From positions 200 through 16,784 of the forward strand of contig DFOA01000070.1 of the NCBI GenBank assembly GCA_002381185.1: a stretch of 16,585 bases of DNA. Reading direction: 5' to 3'. The stretch's first letter is position 1, and each line of letters begins with the position of its first letter. This DNA comes from Firmicutes bacterium UBA3553. GTDB taxonomy: Bacteria; Bacillota; Clostridia; Tissierellales; Sedimentibacteraceae. The position numbers were made by a program, and so were the translations under genes. The notes beneath the pieces were generated by a model. It was not told the origin of the DNA and did not search any database. It saw only the letters and a program-made list of their open reading frames with translations. Positions 1 through 5,405 of the stretch are shown here, piece by piece.

Positions 1-215
1 CCACTTTTGGCTTCATCAGCATAAATTCCTGTGTATTCCCAGTCATCTCTTTTTCCGATAAAAGTCTTGTAATATTCTACTTGTGCAGAAAAGGAATTCT
101 GTTGTTCTCTTGAATCAGTACTGACTCTGCAGTAAGCACAAACTCGTTTTTTAGGTTGTAATTCTAAGATAACCTTTTGCTTTACAGGTTCTATTTTTCT
201 TACTTTCTTTGCCAT
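1..215 (-). CDS. Large serine recombinase, N-terminal part (runs off left edge)
   Basis: This is the first 71 residues of a serine-family site-specific recombinase, the class that integrates and excises many Clostridia mobile elements through a 5'-phosphoserine DNA intermediate. The resolvase-type signature YCRVSTD is at about residues 29-35, with the catalytic serine at residue 32. It is followed by the usual QxxSFxAQVEYY helix and a GIYADEAKSG segment. A short basic lead (MAKKVRKIEPVKQK) precedes the catalytic domain. The start is fixed by a strong AGGAGGAAG sequence just upstream of the ATG at 215. The C-terminal DNA-binding part is outside the window, so intactness cannot be judged. It follows the SHOCT-like gene on the same strand and marks this side of the window as an integrative element. 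The family call is firm; the particular element is not identified. Confidence 0.93.
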   Translation of the reverse strand, partial: MAKKVRKIEPVKQKVILELQPKKRVCAYCRVSTDSREQQNSFSAQVEYYKTFIGKRDDWEYTGIYADEAKS

Positions 216-295
216 GATCTTCCTCCTTTCTTTTAGAACTTTAGTTCCTGTTAGCAACATACATTACCACAAGAATTTAAATATAGCTAGTGTTA

Positions 296-463
296 TTACA
301 CATATACTTTTGCAAGTTGTGGAGAAAAGGTCTGACGGTTTAATTCATCAATTTCTATATATTCTTCCTCTGTTATAATTCCTCTAGAAAGTAAGATTTT
401 CAGTAGTTTTAAAGCCATTTTATATTCTACTTCTTTCACTGATTGCTCCTTTGTCATCGCCAT
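296..463 (-). CDS. Small SHOCT-like protein next to the recombinase
   Basis: This is a short acidic/basic protein of 53-55 residues. The C-terminal half (ILLSRGIITEEEYIEIDEL) resembles the SHOCT helical motif, which has a short helix, a G-I-I-T-x-E-E-Y turn and a second helix. It ends in SFSP-like TFSPQLAKVYV. Small proteins of this type often sit beside serine recombinases in Clostridia integrative elements, and that is its position here, 80 bp before the recombinase gene. The start is ambiguous. A GGAGGG sequence directly abuts ATG 463, and a second in-frame ATG at 457 has the better 6-nt spacing, giving 53 residues. The longer frame to 511 has no ribosome binding site and is not used. The function is unknown; oligomerisation or an accessory role in recombination is only a guess. 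Confidence 0.72.
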   Translation of the reverse strand: MAMTKEQSVKEVEYKMALKLLKILLSRGIITEEEYIEIDELNRQTFSPQLAKVYV

Positions 464-815
464 CCCTCCATTCATGTAAATTTTATTATTGTTTATGTAA
501 GTATTTTTCATCTGCTTAATATCACAAAAATAGGGACCGCCATTTTAAATAAAGACTTATGATTAAACTCTCGTCATTTTAAGCGATCCCCATTGCTTCT
601 AATATTAAGATTTTGTGTTGTACTTAGACGCTACCATCCCCAACACACAAAGCCTTGCAAGCAAGACTTAAAGGGCTATTACATAAACTGCAATTGGTTG
701 TAACTGCTTTAACAGTTATTGCATCATAGGACTCTCACCTCCACCGGGATCTCCGCTGGCTGCCCCCATTGCGATGTCTGTGGCTGGGCAGAAGTATCAT
801 TATAGGCTGATGAGG

Positions 816-947
816 TTATTGCGAACAATCTACCATAGATTGTTTCTTGGAACGGATGGGTATCGCTTTGCACCTTATTTTGCCGACTTTGATAAAAACA
901 GAAAATATAATATCTGCTCTTACAGGTGGTCTTGGCGCATCCTCCAT
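816..947 (-). CDS. Possible 43-residue ORF in the element leader region
   Basis: This minus-strand ORF starts MEDAPRPPVRADIIF and ends SKKQSMVDCSQ. Its amino-acid makeup is protein-like, with a hydrophobic stretch (DIIFSVFIKVG) followed by a basic region. It overlaps two other short open frames, and the only upstream purine run is a weak GGAAAAG. Two stop codons lie in frame shortly upstream, so no longer version exists. I do not recognise a family. It may be a genuine small element gene or a fragment of a decayed one. Confidence 0.3.
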   Translation of the reverse strand: MEDAPRPPVRADIIFSVFIKVGKIRCKAIPIRSKKQSMVDCSQ

Positions 948-1004
948 TGTCGCTTTTCCATTTCTGGCTCATCAGCTAACGTATTTATGTAATCGGATAT
1001 TTAG

Positions 1005-1018
1005 TTTTCAAAGTACAA
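1005..1018 (-). promoter_or_regulatory. boxA-like antitermination element
   Basis: The minus strand reads TTGTACTTTGAAAACT, which resembles the boxA (NusB/NusE) antitermination sites of rRNA leaders in Bacillota. It lies about 75 bp downstream of the sigma-like gene and ahead of the hairpin-rich stretch leading to the SHOCT-like and recombinase genes. The resemblance is seen directly; the antitermination role is inferred. Confidence 0.35.
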
Positions 1019-1094
1019 GACAGGGAATAAAAAAGATCCCCTCAATGTGTAGGCAACGAGAAGACCTTTTTGACAACCATTTTTGAAAAGTATT

Positions 1095-1568
1095 TTACTT
1101 TTCTTTTAATATTCTTTTTATTTTAATTAATCTTTTGGATATGGCATTTTGTGAACAGTGCATTTTCCTTGCGATTTCACGTTGTGTATATCCTTCTATA
1201 GCCAATAAAGTTAAAAGTTCTAATTCATCATCACTTAAGTCTCTTAGTTTCTTAGAAAGTGCATCATCAGAAATAGTATCTATCCAAGTGTACCTTCCTG
1301 AAAGATCCATTTCATCAAAACTTGTAGATAGAGATGCAAATCTTTGGAACAGATTAGATCTTGTTTCAGCTCTCTGCTCATCTATCCCTTCTTCAGGTAA
1401 AGCTTGTACACGATTTTCATAATTTCTTCTCATACGAAACCAGCTCCAATCAAAATCATATAGCTCATGTATTGCTTTCTCACTCATTCCTGCTTTTTTG
1501 TATTGTCCACGGAACTTTTCCCATTCCCTATCAAATATTAACTTTTCTCTTCTATAATTAAAACCCAT
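1095..1568 (-). CDS. Sigma-70 region 4-like regulator of an integrative element
   Basis: This 157-residue protein ends in a sigma-70 region 4-type helix-turn-helix (about residues 111-155: LSDDELELLTLLAIEGYTQR, then EIARKMHCSQNAISKRL). The N-terminal part (MGFNYRREKLIFDREWEKFR, then a tryptophan-rich FDWSWF segment at 39-44 and ENRVQALPEEGID at 51-63) is characteristic of a family found widely in Clostridia conjugative and mobilizable elements. There is no region 2, so it is not a complete sigma factor. It probably acts as an element transcription regulator. The start ATG at 1568 follows a clear GGAGGAATT sequence. A 24-codon gene ends 24 bp upstream on the same strand, and the two are probably co-transcribed. 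An 8-bp dyad (GAAAAGTA/TACTTTTC) overlaps the stop codon. The family assignment is good; the regulated promoters are unknown. Confidence 0.85.
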   Translation of the reverse strand: MGFNYRREKLIFDREWEKFRGQYKKAGMSEKAIHELYDFDWSWFRMRRNYENRVQALPEEGIDEQRAETRSNLFQRFASLSTSFDEMDLSGRYTWIDTISDDALSKKLRDLSDDELELLTLLAIEGYTQREIARKMHCSQNAISKRLIKIKRILKEK

Positions 1569-1592
1569 TCCAATTCCTCCGTTTTCTGATTT

Positions 1593-1667
1593 TTAATAAT
1601 GAATGTAATCATCAGAAAAAGGAGGAGAACGACATTTACTATGTAAACAAGACTTTGGCTTTTCCAT
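1593..1667 (-). CDS. 24-residue SD-led peptide upstream of the sigma-like gene
   Basis: This short ORF starts MEKPKSCLHSKC and ends DDYIHY, with two cysteines spaced CxxxxC. A near-ideal AGGAGG lies 5-6 nt before the ATG at 1667, which is the main evidence that it is translated. It ends 24 bp before the sigma-like gene and begins about 20 bp after the terminator hairpin at 1690-1727. It could be a translated leader that couples to the sigma-like gene or a small functional peptide. I do not recognise a family. Confidence 0.55.
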   Translation of the reverse strand: MEKPKSCLHSKCRSPPFSDDYIHY

Positions 1668-1689
1668 CTGACCTCCTAAAAATGGACAG

Positions 1690-1727
1690 AAAAAAAGCCA
1701 GGAATAACATTTCTGTTAAGCCTGGCT
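1690..1727 (-). terminator. Intrinsic terminator or attenuator ahead of the 24-aa/sigma genes
   Basis: On the minus strand AGCCAGG pairs with CCTGGCT, and inside that TAACA pairs with TGTTA across a 2x2 internal loop, with a TTTC-type tetraloop. The hairpin is followed at once by seven T. It sits downstream of another terminator and directly upstream of the SD of the 24-residue ORF, so it may work as an attenuator for the sigma-like operon rather than only ending the upstream gene. Confidence 0.75.
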
Positions 1728-1728
1728 C

Positions 1729-1761
1729 TCATGCTGCCTTGATTAAAGCGAAAAAGGGCAT
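1729..1761 (-). CDS. Possible 10-codon leader peptide
   Basis: The minus strand encodes MPFFALIKAA followed by a stop. The stop lies only 2 nt before the hairpin of the downstream terminator, a spacing seen in translation-controlled attenuators. No good ribosome binding site is visible; a run of G lies about 12 nt upstream behind a T tract. This is a weak call, recorded because of its position. Confidence 0.2.
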   Translation of the reverse strand: MPFFALIKAA

Positions 1762-1762
1762 T

Positions 1763-1793
1763 AAAAAAACCCCAAAACCATATGGTTATGAGG
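1763..1793 (-). terminator. Intrinsic terminator downstream of the ArpU-like gene
   Basis: On the minus strand CCTCA pairs with TGGGG (one G-T pair) and AACCAT with ATGGTT, giving a stem of about 11 bp with one internal mismatch, followed by seven T. It lies about 100 bp after the stop of the regulator gene at 1892. Confidence 0.75.
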
Positions 1794-1891
1794 TTGTTCT
1801 AGATTCACTATTCATTTATTTAATGCCATAATTCGCCAGCATAATTAGTGTAACATGTCGGTTGTCGGAAAACAGTAGGAATTATATCGGG

Positions 1892-2482
1892 TTATAGTCG
1901 AGAATTAGTCGGGACATTTTCATTATAAAAGAAGTTTGGTATCTCAATATCTTTATTGGTAGCTCCAAATACTCCTCTCATTGATGGTATGGCATAACCC
2001 CAGAGACAAATAGCAAAAAGTTCTATAGCTTCTCTTTTCTTATCATAGTATGTACTCCGTTCAAGATTCAGAAGCTCAAGCATTTCAGACTCATAGTGTT
2101 TATCCACAGTCAAATATTGTTTACTCAAGATTTCATGATACATTTGACCATTATCGGGATAGTCGTAAACTTTATTCATTGCATGATCAATGAGTTCAAT
2201 CAGCCAGCGAGTTTCAAAAATGGAGCTAACCCTTTCAGAAAAGCGTTCCTGTTCGACTTCAGGAGCATAATTCGCCAAATATTCAAGTGCTTCCTCCATT
2301 GTTTTGCTACAATACATTTCGGCCCTTGCATGTGTTTCAAGTGCTCTTTTTGACACAGACCATACAACTGGTCTATATATCTTTAGAAGCACTTTGGTTT
2401 TATGAAGAACAACCTCCCTATCAATACTCAATCCCTTGAACATTAACGAACATTGTTTCATAACATTGCTAACTTTTCTCAT
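1892..2482 (-). CDS. ArpU/RinA-like phage-type transcriptional regulator
   Basis: This is a 196-residue soluble, helix-rich protein. The C-terminal part (about 133-163: MLELLNLERSTYYDKKREAI, then ELFAICLWGYA) has the pattern of the ArpU/RinA family, with a short helix, an S-x-x-T-Y-Y-x-K-K-x-E-A-I recognition segment and an LWG-type end. These proteins activate late or lysis genes in phages and related elements. The start at 2482 is chosen over the longer frame to 2554 because GAGAGGTGAT lies 6 nt upstream of it, while the upstream ATG has no ribosome binding site. Two terminators follow, so it is a separate transcription unit from the sigma-like gene. It separates the element end from the methylase-like gene. 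The family call is by pattern only; the target promoters are unknown. Confidence 0.6.
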   Translation of the reverse strand: MRKVSNVMKQCSLMFKGLSIDREVVLHKTKVLLKIYRPVVWSVSKRALETHARAEMYCSKTMEEALEYLANYAPEVEQERFSERVSSIFETRWLIELIDHAMNKVYDYPDNGQMYHEILSKQYLTVDKHYESEMLELLNLERSTYYDKKREAIELFAICLWGYAIPSMRGVFGATNKDIEIPNFFYNENVPTNSRL

Positions 2483-2592
2483 AACATCACCTCTCGTATA
2501 TTCAATCTTGACTATTAGCAATAGTATAATGCTTCTGCAACTAATTTTGCCCATTTAGTCTCACCAATTTTTCATAGTTGTAAATATTACAA

Positions 2593-4509
2593 TTAGCTCT
2601 TTATAATGAATTCACTCAAAAGCTCCCTGTATTCATGTTTACTTTCATCAAATTTTCTTTTCGCTGTTTTGATACTATTTTCATACTTGCTTCTTGCACT
2701 CTTTATTTTTTCACCAACTATATTCATATTTTCAATATCAAATACTGGTATTTCAAATTTCTCAAGCTGCGAATTATTAAGTACTTTAACTGTAGTGCCC
2801 GTTTGAAGACTATCAATCATCCTCGCTCCTAACTCACTTTGAAAAAACTCTACAAGTACATATGGATTGTACTTCTCAGGATTTACCCTAATGATGGTTA
2901 GGTTCGAACTAATTAATGAGTATTTGTAGTCATCATCGACTATTGCGAATTTGAATGACCAACCTTTAGCAGTAACAATGATATCATTGGGCTTTATTTC
3001 ATATCTTTCTATCCATCCATTTTCAATGCACTTAAATCTCGAAGCTTGTTCATAATTTATTCTGCCAACTTCGATATCCTTGATATTCAAACAACAGTAC
3101 AATGATTTATCATCACTATCAATAATAGTATCCTTTTTTATATTCAAACCTCTTATAACTTGAGCAATTTCTTTTAGTTGAATAGTTTCAGTTAGTGTAT
3201 CCTTCAAACTGTCAAAATCAAGATACTCCACTGGATTCATTTTATATTTAAATTGTCGAATCTTATCAATGTCAACAAATTTGCTAAAATATTTTTTTTC
3301 AATTCCTTCTTTGTAACAATGTGAAATTTCATTAATACCTTCATTTGAAAGTGAATTCTGTAGCCTATTCAATCTCATCCCATATTCACTAGCATTTATA
3401 AATAGAATCTTACCTTTACGCATCTCAGATTTATCTCTATTTAATATAATCATTTCCGTACCAAGTGTAGACTTTTCATATAAATTGTTTGGGAGTGTAA
3501 TGACGCATTCCACAAGGTCTTCTTCAATTATGTTTTTTCTTATATCATTCTCATTACTTCTTACAAGAGCTCCTTTAGTCCCTATGAGAATTCCAATCCC
3601 CTTATCATTTAGTTTGTAAATTACATTCTGCCCAAAATACCACTCCGAGCTTTTTTTTGTGGGAATTCCAAATTTCAGTCTTGGGTCTCTTCTAAGAAAT
3701 AATTCTTCTGGGTTTGTGACTAAAGGTATATCTGTTATTACTAAATCATATTTTACTACCTCTTCAGAATTTGAATAAAAAGATAGAACATCCTTGTTTT
3801 CGATAATAGCATCATCTATCTCAAATATAATCATTAAAAGCTTAGAAATAAGAGAGGTCGAAAGCACAATTTCTTCACCATAATAATTGATACGATGCTT
3901 GATATCTCTTGTTCTATAATCTTCTATTAGTCTTAATGCTATCTTTGAATATCCACAACAAAACACAGCCATATTGTTAACACTTCTTAGTTCAATGATT
4001 TCCTCAATAAGTTTCACAATTGAATCTGGAGTATCATTAAATCTATTAAATTCAAATTCAGATGATAGTATCATCAATATAATTTCTTTAATCTCTTCAT
4101 GTGAAAACCTTGCATTATTTAAGACTTTATAAACACTAAAGAACTTTCGGTTTATATTGATGTCTGGATAATTAATTACATTTTCAATTAAGCTTGTCAA
4201 AATTTGTTCGAATAATGGATTATTCTCCTCAAATAGAGATATTTCTCTTTTCAAGATTTCTACAAAATTATATTCCGTTATTTCTTTTGAATTAATTGCA
4301 TCTAATGCAACCTTTCCTTTGTCAAAGAATTTCTTATTATTCTTAATCCATTCAACTGCAATCAAAACGATAATAACTTCAAAAGATTGTTCCAAAGTAA
4401 AAGAAGCTTGCAATTCTACGAAACATTTGGAAATAGTGCTTTTATGTCTATTGACTTGATACAATAATTCATATTCCTGATCCTCCTTGTCAAAGTATGT
4501 ATACTTCAC
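2593..4509 (-). CDS. HsdM-like N6-adenine methylase fused to HsdS-like domain, catalytic motifs degenerate
   Basis: This 638-residue protein has a helical N-terminal region (1-150), an N6-adenine methylase-like core (about 155-360) and a HsdS-like target-recognition domain (about 443-590), ending in a coiled coil (595-632). The methylase fold is supported by GIGILIGTKGALVR (304-317), RKNIIEEDLVECVITLPNNL (324-343) and the TEMIILN strand (351-357). The recognition domain shows LKEIAQVIRG, KPNDIIVTAKG and TGTTVKVLNNSQLEKFEIP. The two hallmark sites are altered. The SAM-binding motif expected as DPxCGxG reads VFCCGYSK (182-189), and the expected NPPF/Y reads DIPL (260-263). Methylation activity is therefore doubtful. 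No nuclease domain is present. The frame opens with GTG at 4509 without an SD, and no in-frame ATG lies between it and the upstream stop. It follows the membrane-protein gene by 135 bp. Confidence 0.82.
   Translation of the reverse strand: MKYTYFDKEDQEYELLYQVNRHKSTISKCFVELQASFTLEQSFEVIIVLIAVEWIKNNKKFFDKGKVALDAINSKEITEYNFVEILKREISLFEENNPLFEQILTSLIENVINYPDININRKFFSVYKVLNNARFSHEEIKEIILMILSSEFEFNRFNDTPDSIVKLIEEIIELRSVNNMAVFCCGYSKIALRLIEDYRTRDIKHRINYYGEEIVLSTSLISKLLMIIFEIDDAIIENKDVLSFYSNSEEVVKYDLVITDIPLVTNPEELFLRRDPRLKFGIPTKKSSEWYFGQNVIYKLNDKGIGILIGTKGALVRSNENDIRKNIIEEDLVECVITLPNNLYEKSTLGTEMIILNRDKSEMRKGKILFINASEYGMRLNRLQNSLSNEGINEISHCYKEGIEKKYFSKFVDIDKIRQFKYKMNPVEYLDFDSLKDTLTETIQLKEIAQVIRGLNIKKDTIIDSDDKSLYCCLNIKDIEVGRINYEQASRFKCIENGWIERYEIKPNDIIVTAKGWSFKFAIVDDDYKYSLISSNLTIIRVNPEKYNPYVLVEFFQSELGARMIDSLQTGTTVKVLNNSQLEKFEIPVFDIENMNIVGEKIKSARSKYENSIKTAKRKFDESKHEYRELLSEFIIKS
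4493..4506. promoter_or_regulatory. Operator-like dyad at the methylase start codon
   Basis: AAGTAT and ATACTT form a perfect inverted repeat with a 2-nt centre, covering codons 1-5 of the methylase-like gene. Its half-sites match those of the dyad at 4551-4564, and the promoter lies between the two. Confidence 0.5.
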
Positions 4510-4519
4510 TGTATATTCT

Positions 4520-4549
4520 ATAATAACATTGGTGTAATATTCTTGTCAT
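4520..4549 (-). promoter_or_regulatory. Promoter of the methylase-like gene
   Basis: On the minus strand ATGACA (4544-4549) and TATTAT (4520-4525) are 18 bp apart, a good sigma-A match. The -10 ends only 10 nt before the GTG start codon, so the mRNA would be nearly leaderless. That agrees with the lack of an SD. Confidence 0.55.
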
Positions 4550-4550
4550 G

Positions 4551-4564
4551 AGTATGTACATACT
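4551..4564. promoter_or_regulatory. Operator-like perfect palindrome AGTATGTACATACT
   Basis: This is a 14-bp perfect palindrome ending one base before the -35 of the methylase promoter. It shares the AGTAT/ATACT half-sites with the dyad at 4493-4506, with centres 58 bp apart. The regulator is unknown. Confidence 0.55.
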
Positions 4565-4644
4565 TTAATGGTGTATATATTAATGATGAAGAAATTCGCC
4601 CTTCATTCACTAACAGAGTGATAGCTCCTTCTTTCTTATCGCAT

Positions 4645-5097
4645 TCAATTATGTAGAAAGCAATACAAAATAAATATTAAAGGTAAAACGGTTGCTAATG
4701 CTGGAAAAATTAGATACATCATTATCGGAAGAGCAGCAAATGTATAGGCGGCAGTCAAGAGTATATCTGTACTCGTATAGCATTCACTTTCATAGTAATA
4801 ATCTTCATAAGATTCGAATTCATTAAATAGTTTTTTTATAATTCGAATAATTTTTCCAATGGTTCCATCATAAACAGTAATCAGACCACAAAGAAATGAA
4901 ATGTATGACAGCAATACAAAAAATATTATTCCGCAAAGATAGAATAATACAATGGCATTTCCATTTCCTAGTGCTGAAGTCACTCCCTCCAAATAGATAA
5001 ATTGAGGGTAAATTACTTTTGCTATTATCATAACAAATCCCCATAATGCCATATTTGTAGCAAACAAATTTCTTAGTTCTTCTTTCTTCATACTCAC
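4645..5097 (-). CDS. Small multi-pass membrane protein of unknown function
   Basis: This 150-residue protein has a short charged N-terminus (MSMKKEELRN), hydrophobic segments at about 13-34, 47-76, 111-130 and 132-148, and one polar, tyrosine- and glutamate-rich loop at about 88-109 (KKLFNEFESYEDYYYESECY). This suggests about four transmembrane helices with a conspicuous acidic loop. There is no catalytic motif and no family I recognise. The start is GTG 5097 or the in-frame ATG 5091; an AAAGGAGGAG sequence serves both, and the GTG spacing is short. It is divergent from the GTPase-like gene, sharing a 308-bp intergenic region, and lies upstream of the methylase-like gene on the same strand. 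A membrane effector or anchor role is inferred only from its neighbours. Confidence 0.72.
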   Translation of the reverse strand: MSMKKEELRNLFATNMALWGFVMIIAKVIYPQFIYLEGVTSALGNGNAIVLFYLCGIIFFVLLSYISFLCGLITVYDGTIGKIIRIIKKLFNEFESYEDYYYESECYTSTDILLTAAYTFAALPIMMYLIFPALATVLPLIFILYCFLHN

Positions 5098-5126
5098 AAC
5101 TCCTCCTTTAATATAATGTTTACGGA

Positions 5127-5155
5127 TAATTAAATTATTGTTATAAATATTTCAA
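5127..5155 (-). promoter_or_regulatory. Possible promoter of the membrane-protein gene
   Basis: On the minus strand TTGAAA (5150-5155) and TAATTA (5127-5132) are separated by 17 bp, about 30 bp upstream of the start codon. The -10 is imperfect, and AT-rich DNA offers chance matches. Confidence 0.35.
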
Positions 5156-5272
5156 TTCCACACTTTGCTCACATGTTGGATTTATTATGTGATTTGTATG
5201 TTGACATCCTCTTTCCAGTCCTGGAATAGTTTATATCTTGGAATAAGAATAACCCACTTCTATTTGTTTGTC

Positions 5273-5300
5273 AATCCATTTTTGTTTACTTTTTTGGATT
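5273..5300. repeat. 28-bp operator-like repeat, copy 1
   Basis: The sequence starts AATCCATTTT and ends GGATT, so each copy has inverted arms AATCC/GGATT around a T-rich centre. By hand alignment it matches the copy at 5335-5362 in 23 of 28 positions. It lies about 47 bp upstream of the -35 of the GTPase promoter. Confidence 0.6.
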
Positions 5301-5334
5301 GTAAATTCGTTTATCATTTTTTAGTTAATATTCA

Positions 5335-5362
5335 AATCCATTTTATTTGACTTTTAAGGATT
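5335..5362. repeat. 28-bp operator-like repeat, copy 2, overlapping the -35
   Basis: This is the second copy, 62 bp from the first. It covers the -35 hexamer and half the spacer of the GTPase promoter, so a protein bound here would block RNA polymerase. A looser third copy (AATTCCA...TTGGATT, 5154-5182) lies about 119 bp before copy 1. A separate TTCCAG/CTGGAA dyad lies at 5213-5226. Confidence 0.6.
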
Positions 5363-5375
5363 TATAATATATAAT
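5347..5375 (+). promoter_or_regulatory. Sigma-A-type promoter of the GTPase-like gene
   Basis: TTGACT (5347-5352) and a perfect TATAAT (5370-5375) are exactly 17 bp apart, 30 bp before the ATG. An AGGGAGG ribosome binding site follows. This is the best promoter match in the window. Confidence 0.85.
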
Positions 5376-5405
5376 TTACTTAATATTTTTTAGGGAGGTT
5401 TATCC

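Larger units (their letters stand above)
464..1094 (-). other. Poorly coding stretch between the sigma-like and SHOCT-like genes
   Basis: No convincing full-length gene is visible over about 630 bases. Read on the minus strand it holds, in order, a boxA-like TGTACTTTGAAAAC (1005-1018), a possible 43-residue ORF (816-947), an SD-led three-codon ORF (716-727), a small hairpin (AACTG/CAGTT, 702-717), a near-perfect dyad AAGTCTTGC/GCAAGGCTT, and a long-range pairing of GCGATCCC with GGGACCGC with one mismatch. All three minus-strand frames show short open stretches broken by stops. This could be a decayed gene, an untranslated leader of the SHOCT-recombinase genes, or a structured RNA. I cannot choose between these. 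The ORF from 972 to 724 lacks a ribosome binding site and is not called. Confidence 0.45.
1..1891 (-). mobile_element. Edge of a serine-recombinase integrative element (boundary not defined)
   Basis: A large serine recombinase, a SHOCT-like small gene and a sigma region 4-like regulator in this order on one strand are typical of Clostridia integrative elements. Neither an attachment site nor the far edge can be placed. The ArpU-like gene and even the defence genes might be cargo of the same element. Confidence 0.5.

Noticed and set aside
724..972. 82-residue minus-strand ORF
   Set aside because: It has no ribosome binding site at its start and overlaps other short open frames; composition alone does not support it.
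847..1086. 79-residue plus-strand ORF with a hydrophobic centre
   Set aside because: It opposes the minus-strand element genes, has no SD, and its hydrophobic look is the complement of a charged minus-strand frame.
2483..2554. 24-residue N-terminal extension of the ArpU-like regulator
   Set aside because: The upstream ATG has no ribosome binding site, while the internal ATG at 2482 has a good one.
2593..4509. Complete type I restriction-modification system
   Set aside because: There is no HsdR helicase-nuclease gene in the window, and the methylase motifs are degenerate.
4618..4645. TCACT/AGTGA hairpin after the membrane gene as a terminator
   Set aside because: The stem is only 5 bp and no T tract follows on the minus strand.
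4519..4690. Open minus-strand frame of about 58 codons overlapping the 3' end of the membrane gene and the methylase promoter
   Set aside because: It lacks ATG or an SD-led start near its beginning and runs through the promoter and dyad; probably chance in AT-rich DNA. A frameshifted C-terminal extension of the membrane protein was considered, but nothing supports it.
5201..5230. TTGACA at 5201-5206 as a second promoter for the GTPase gene
   Set aside because: No -10 hexamer occurs at 16-18 bp; the nearest TATATC is too far away.
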